From: Pelargonium cotyledonis
Lineage: Eukaryota > Streptophyta > Magnoliopsida > Geraniales > Geraniaceae
Direction of reading: 5' to 3'
Assembly (NCBI GenBank): GCA_036897625.1
Contig: JAYMTA010000725.1
Location: 1 to 24,877 of the forward strand
Length of the DNA stretch: 24,877 nt
In this document: positions 21,088-24,877 of the stretch, piece by piece
Layout of the letters: each line of letters begins with the position of its first letter
Position numbering within the stretch: position 1 is the stretch's first letter
Notes under the pieces: generated by a model
Seen by the model: the letters and a program-made list of their open reading frames with translations, nothing else
Told to the model about the DNA's origin: nothing
The model's database searches: none
Translations under genes and position numbers: made by a program

Positions 21088-22119
21088 TTATGCCGAGACT
21101 TGGTTCTTTGGCTGAATGATTGCACCTTTGATAACAAGCCCTTTCTTCCATTTCCCACCTTCATATTCATACATAGAGATCTCTATTTCCCCTGCAGTGG
21201 CTGCTGATGTTCTAAATTCACCCACTGGGATCTCTATCCATTGTCCTCTTGGCTTTTCCTTTAAACTTTCTCTGTGTTCTTGCTTGCTTCCATCTGGAAG
21301 AGTGAGTCGGAAATTCACTGGAAATTCCCACCCATAAGCAGGATCGTTGATCATTATCACAAAATGAACTTCATACAAGGTGTTTGGTGAGAGCCTTTTC
21401 GTGTCAAATCTTCCATGCACTTCAAGCCAACACACATTTAGCAATTCAGCCACATCAATAAACGCTTCACTGCAAAATATAGAGATGTTCACTACCCGTA
21501 ATAGATATAATAATTTGTTTCATAATTTAGCTTGAACAGTCAAGTATTAGGTACCTTGTTTCTTTTAGGTATGGCCAGTGCCAGAAGTGGTTGTCTTCAG
21601 CCCAAGTAATTAAGAGATCCCGTGCAAACAACATAAAACAGTTCTTGTTGGACTTGTTGTCAACCCAGTACTTCTGCAGTAGCGACAATATTTGGTTATA
21701 TACATATATATGGTTCGGGAGTTCACTTGAACTTCAATCAATGATCTCTTACAGAAGTTAAATAAACTAAGCACTGCATAACAAAAGCGTTAAATTCATA
21801 AAATTTCTGTGGTAAATGTTTAACTTGCCTGTCTCTTTTTGTTCAGGAGGATTCCAGCATGAAGCTGATTGTACAGCTTGTCTGTGGTGGATCTGTCAAC
21901 AGGTGAGTCTGCATCTTTTGCAATGGCTTCAAAATTATACGGAAGTTCTATTAAGTGTGCTCTCTCTTTGGATGGGTTTGCTTTGGTTTCGTGCTGTTTT
22001 ACTTGTGTCGTTTCTTCTTTGGGCTTGGTTGTAGTAGTATCAAAAGTTGGTGACACTGTTGTTGTTTGTTCAGTTGCTGGAGACCATGAAGCCTCCTCTT
22101 GTGACCACCCAGTTCCCAT
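21088..22119 (-). CDS. PP2-A: PHLOEM PROTEIN 2-LIKE A (PP2-A1-like lectin)
   Basis: Read on the minus strand, exons are 22119-21829, 21673-21555 and 21469-21088, giving 263 residues. Residues 1-55 are Thr/Glu/Lys-rich and probably disordered. Residues 56-97 (ELPYNFEAIAKDADSP..) match the conserved segment before the lectin domain in PP2-A1 proteins. From residue 98 the PP2 domain follows: KYWVD, CFMLFARDL, VCWLEVHGRFDTK, DPAYGWEFPVNF and EISMYEYEGGKWKKGL. No F-box is present, so it belongs to the PP2-A rather than the PP2-B group. PP2 lectins are phloem sap proteins that bind N-acetylglucosamine oligomers and RNA and act with sieve-element filaments or in defence. The first intron only keeps the frame if its donor is GC (CAG|GCAAGT) paired with CTGCAG; the nearest GT breaks the frame. 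Intron 2 is GT-AG. The ATG at 22119 is the only in-frame ATG before the upstream TAA, though the frame stays open 14 codons upstream of it. Confidence 0.9.
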
Positions 22120-22154
22120 GGCTTTTGGAGCTTCACCTTCTTCAGCTAGTAATG

Positions 22155-22162
22155 TTTTTATA
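22155..22162 (-). promoter_or_regulatory. Proximal TATA box candidate of the PP2 gene
   Basis: TATAAAAA on the minus strand lies only about 40 bases before the start codon, which would leave a leader of roughly ten bases. A second candidate (TATAAAAT, 22321-22328) lies about 205 bases upstream and would give a more ordinary leader. Confidence 0.4.
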
Positions 22163-22320
22163 GCATAGTTGTGTCAAATTTGTTACTTTAGTAGCATCTT
22201 ATGAATAGTTGGGTGATTGGGTCAATACTCATTTTATGTTGAGCCATCTTTGTATTTTTCTTTTCCTTTTTTTTCATCACATTTTATTCCATAATGAGAA
22301 AGAGATAATAAAGTCCCAAT

Positions 22321-22330
22321 ATTTTATAGG
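22321..22330 (-). promoter_or_regulatory. Distal TATA box candidate of the PP2 gene
   Basis: The minus strand reads CCTATAAAAT, a strong plant TATA match. A leader from here would contain upstream ATGs, including one opening a 19-codon ORF that starts MAQHKMS, and could include a 5' intron ending at ACTAG just before 22142. Confidence 0.4.
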
Positions 22331-22970
22331 TTTAAAATAGTATGATAAGGCATCAGATTCAAATCTTAGAGATGAAGTAGAGTAGGCAGAAAGGAAAGAA
22401 ACTAGATGCTCCATTGACGATTGAAATGGATTTGGGGGCCATGTTGTTTATTCCATTCAACCATTATTTGAAAATTTGGTTGAAAGATAAGTAAAGCTAA
22501 CAATTTGTGTGTGCTAGTTGTGTGTTGCATGACCCAACATGAATGCTACACGTTTAGTAATCGTGTTGCATAGCTCAACACCAACGCAAAACAAAACATG
22601 ACACGTTTAACACGAGAAAGTGCATAAGAGAGTTTGAACATGAGCATATACTTGTCATTTTAGACACACATCATCCATTTGTCATGAAACTGCTGAATGG
22701 GAGCAGTATGATGATCTTTACCACTGCAACATTTACCCACAAGATAAGCTACTTTCAAGGTAGAAACTTGTATTCATTCAAGGTAAACCAATCAGAAAGC
22801 TAATTCATCACATATATGTGGACATGTAGAAGGAGAAATCAAATTTTGTTTGTAAAACAATCTAGGTCATATGAAAAAGACCTAGTGTCTTTCTTCTTCT
22901 TTGTCCAAGCACCAAATGAATTGCCAAAGATGACAAAATGCTATCTGCATTTGTTAGTAAGCTCAGTCTA
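22331..22970. other. Intergenic region between RNASEH2C 3' end and PP2 promoter
   Basis: This AT-rich region should hold the 3' UTR of RNASEH2C and distal promoter of the PP2 gene. At 22520-22610 GTGTTGCAT occurs twice, each copy followed by a CAACA-containing inverted arm and later ACACGTTTA, forming small stem-loops within a diverged tandem pair. No coding sequence is recognised. Confidence 0.5.
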
Positions 22971-24300
22971 TCAGCATTTCTCTAGTGCACTAGATGCAGA
23001 AATCAAATCTTCAGCTGTTGCTGGCTTGTGAAGCTGCAGTCAAACAAAAATCCCTTGTAAGATAAATGAACAAGAGCTGATGTTACCTAATATAAGCACA
23101 TGTTAATTGTAGAAAAAGGCAACATGAAATCCATAGGCTTAGGAACACCCTGATTGGAAGTGTCTTGTATCTATTTAATTTCACGAGCAAAACTATTAAT
23201 TCTTTACTCGTTTGAGTCGTATGTATTTGATCCTGTTAATATTATTATGGTTATGAAGTAGATAATGTTACACCCGAGGAGTGAAGAAGAAACTTACTGA
23301 TTTTGCGACAGAAAACCAGTGAAAAGAACGCAAGACAGCATCGTCTTGTGAAGGAAGACTGTCATGATTCCAGTATGTTATGTTCTCGAATTTCGCTCTT
23401 GTTTCCCAGCTATCTGAGCTCTTTTCAGACATCTCTGAAGCTTTCTTTTTACTCAAACTCTTCTTTCCCAAAACGAATCCTGCATAATAGTTGCGACACA
23501 CAACCTTTTAATGAATTCACAACAAGCAAACAATACAAACAGAAACCATCACCGTGCAGATAAATGAACGAAAAGAACAACCTAATCCCTTATACTGAGA
23601 ACACCTTTGTCTAGGCGATAGCCTCTTAACCGTACAGAAAACTACCAAGGATCGGTGCCTAATGCTAGATAGTTCTTCTATATACAGCTTCTTCTCCATC
23701 TTCTCATTCTTTCCCTACATTTTCCGCATTGGCTCTCTCAATCTCAGATAGCTCCTTCCAATCGGAACAATTTTTCATTAAAAAGAATTACACTAGTTTG
23801 AAGATTTCAGTTATAGACTACAGTTTCTTATTACAGTGACAATGTTGCCAATAGGAATTATTCATCAAACTACAACTACAATCAATATAATATGATAAAA
23901 AAAAATCAGGAAAAATCAGAAATAAATCAGAGAAAATACCAGAGTATCCGTCTAGGAGAGGAATGGTTGCTCCTTGCAACTTTCTGCCTCTGAAATAGGC
24001 TTCCTTCAGGCTTAAACCCTCAACGTCTACCCCTAAAATCAACGACATGTAAAACGATACCATCAAAACTTGCATCGAAGCAAAATATACACAACAGACA
24101 GATACAAGAATTGTTGTTGATGATGTTGTTTTACCTGTTGGTTTGGGCTTGAAGTAGTCGGAAATGGAGCTGGGGCCGTTGATTCTGATGCAGCAAGGGA
24201 GGTGATGGACCTGATTCGTCAAATCCACCGTCATTTCGCCGATGCTCAGATTGATTGTCCCGGCGGTTTCGGTCTCGGATCTTCCCTCCTCGTCATCCAT
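22971..24300 (-). CDS. RNASEH2C: Ribonuclease H2 subunit C
   Basis: Read on the minus strand, exons are 24300-24135, 24032-23940, 23479-23298 and 23033-22971. All introns are GT-AG and the protein is 167 residues, the usual size for this small subunit. Family signatures occur in order: VHHLPCCIRINGP (31-43) with the YFKP strand end (49-52), YFRGRKLQGATIPLLDGYSG (68-87), ITYWNHDSLPSQDDAV, the W..VAKSLHKP segment and a short C-terminal helix ending LEKC. Subunits B and C form the triple-barrel platform that holds catalytic subunit A. The complex removes single ribonucleotides from DNA and degrades RNA:DNA hybrids in the nucleus. The C subunit diverges fast in sequence, so the conserved motif set carries the call. 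The true start is the ATG at 24300; the frame stays open upstream but no ATG is present there. Confidence 0.92.
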
Positions 24301-24331
24301 TAGCTTTGCTCGAATCGCACCTCCCAATTAC

Positions 24332-24387
24332 AAACCCTAGACGTTGAGGTGGATAGCTCTCTTTTCCCGCGCCTCTGTAGCGCCAAA
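24332..24387 (-). promoter_or_regulatory. RNASEH2C promoter: telo-box and two E2F consensus sites
   Basis: On the plus strand AAACCCTA (24332-24339) is a telo-box, TTTCCCGC (24363-24370) is a perfect E2F site, and GCGCCAAA (24380-24387) is the complement of TTTGGCGC, a second perfect E2F site. All lie 30-90 bases upstream of the start codon. E2F sites mark S-phase genes in plants, which suits a subunit of the enzyme that clears ribonucleotides left by replication. Binding is inferred, not shown. Confidence 0.65.
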
Positions 24388-24826
24388 CTTAATTTTCATT
24401 TTCTCCAAGTTTTTTATTTATTGAAATATTCATTTTCTCCAAGTTGTTTGGGTTAAATTACTAAACTATCATTTTGTTGAGGGAAAATTAGACGTTTTTG
24501 TACGTATCTATTCTAAAATATGGTTTATTATTTTTGGCTATTTTAAAGTATGTTACAAAACTTTTTGTCTATTATTTTCGTTAACGTTAACGGAATATTC
24601 TAAAAAATCAATCATGTGATTAGCACATGATCAAATTTTTTTTGAAATATCAAAATTATCCTTCACTATACTACCTTTCTTCATCAAGAATATGTTCATC
24701 ATGTTCCGCCGAAATTTCATATTTTCGCCGAAAAAATCAAAATTTCGCGTTCAAAATTTTCCGGAAAACTATTTTTTTTAAAAAAAATTCCAACAAACTT
24801 CAAATCATCACAGACAATTACCAAAA
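24388..24826. other. AT-rich upstream flank of RNASEH2C with repeat-like features
   Basis: TTCATTTTCTCCAAGTT is repeated 34 bases apart (24395 and 24429). CGTTAACGTTAACG near 24580-24593 is a perfect 14-base palindrome, and TCATGTG..CACATGA at about 24613-24631 is an inverted pair. The look is that of a dispersed non-coding repeat. I see no gene. Confidence 0.45.
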
Positions 24827-24877
24827 TTACACTTAATGAATCAAAAATTATACAATTTACACTTAATGAATCAAAAA
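24827..24877 (+). repeat. Start of a 30-bp tandem repeat cut by the window edge
   Basis: ACACTTAATGAATCAAAAA occurs at 24829-24847 and again at 24859-24877, an offset of exactly 30. The second copy ends at the window border, so the array may continue. Confidence 0.7.

Noticed and set aside
22816..23031. 71-codon plus-strand ORF
   Set aside because: It is antisense to RNASEH2C exon 4 and its 3' flank, with no family resemblance.
1..24877. CRISPR arrays, operons, phage or bacterial defence systems
   Set aside because: The window is plant nuclear DNA with spliced genes. The only repeats are eukaryotic retroelement pieces, microsatellites and short tandem duplications.

Overview
This is a stretch of plant nuclear DNA. 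It has AT-rich intergenic sequence, genes split into many short exons by GT..AG introns, plant-type protein families (a phloem PP2 lectin, a chloroplast-targeted inositol monophosphatase, an LCAT-like phospholipase) and plant retroelement relics. Protein similarity and intron style suggest a dicot. I cannot name the species.

Five protein-coding genes can be rebuilt exon by exon, and each splices into one uninterrupted frame of the expected family length. (1) Plus strand, 1720-10036: lecithin:cholesterol acyltransferase-like 4 / cytosolic phospholipase A, 11 coding exons, 533 aa. (2) Minus strand, 12406-12813: large-subunit ribosomal protein eL27, one coding exon, 135 aa. (3) Plus strand, 13887-19897: chloroplast inositol monophosphatase IMPL1, 10 exons, 373 aa. 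(4) Minus strand, 21088-22119: PP2-A type phloem lectin, 3 exons, 263 aa; its first intron appears to use a GC donor. (5) Minus strand, 22971-24300: RNase H2 subunit C, 4 exons, 167 aa.

Layout: 1-1719 is the upstream flank, with the polyadenylated end of a probable retroelement, a MITE-like insertion in its A tract and a 100-bp tandem duplication. The LCAT4-like introns carry a small LTR element of TRIM type, a solo copy of the same LTR and an Au-like SINE relic. 10037-12405 is gene-poor. RPL27 and IMPL1 are divergent across about 1.07 kb; the RPL27 side holds a TATA box, a telo-box and TGGGCY (site II) motifs. IMPL1 and the PP2 gene converge across about 1.2 kb that holds an LTR/primer-binding-site relic. 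The PP2 and RNASEH2C genes are in tandem on the minus strand. The RNASEH2C promoter has two E2F consensus sites and a telo-box, as expected for a replication-linked gene.

The genes do not form one pathway: they cover lipid hydrolysis, translation, plastid inositol metabolism, phloem lectin biology and removal of ribonucleotides from DNA. The co-location of the LCAT4-like and PP2-A genes echoes the Arabidopsis chromosome 4 neighbourhood At4g19840-At4g19860. I found no convincing new multi-gene system. The points most worth a second look are the TRIM/SINE cluster inside the LCAT4-like gene, the GC-AG intron and promoter choice of the PP2 gene, and the paired E2F sites at RNASEH2C.
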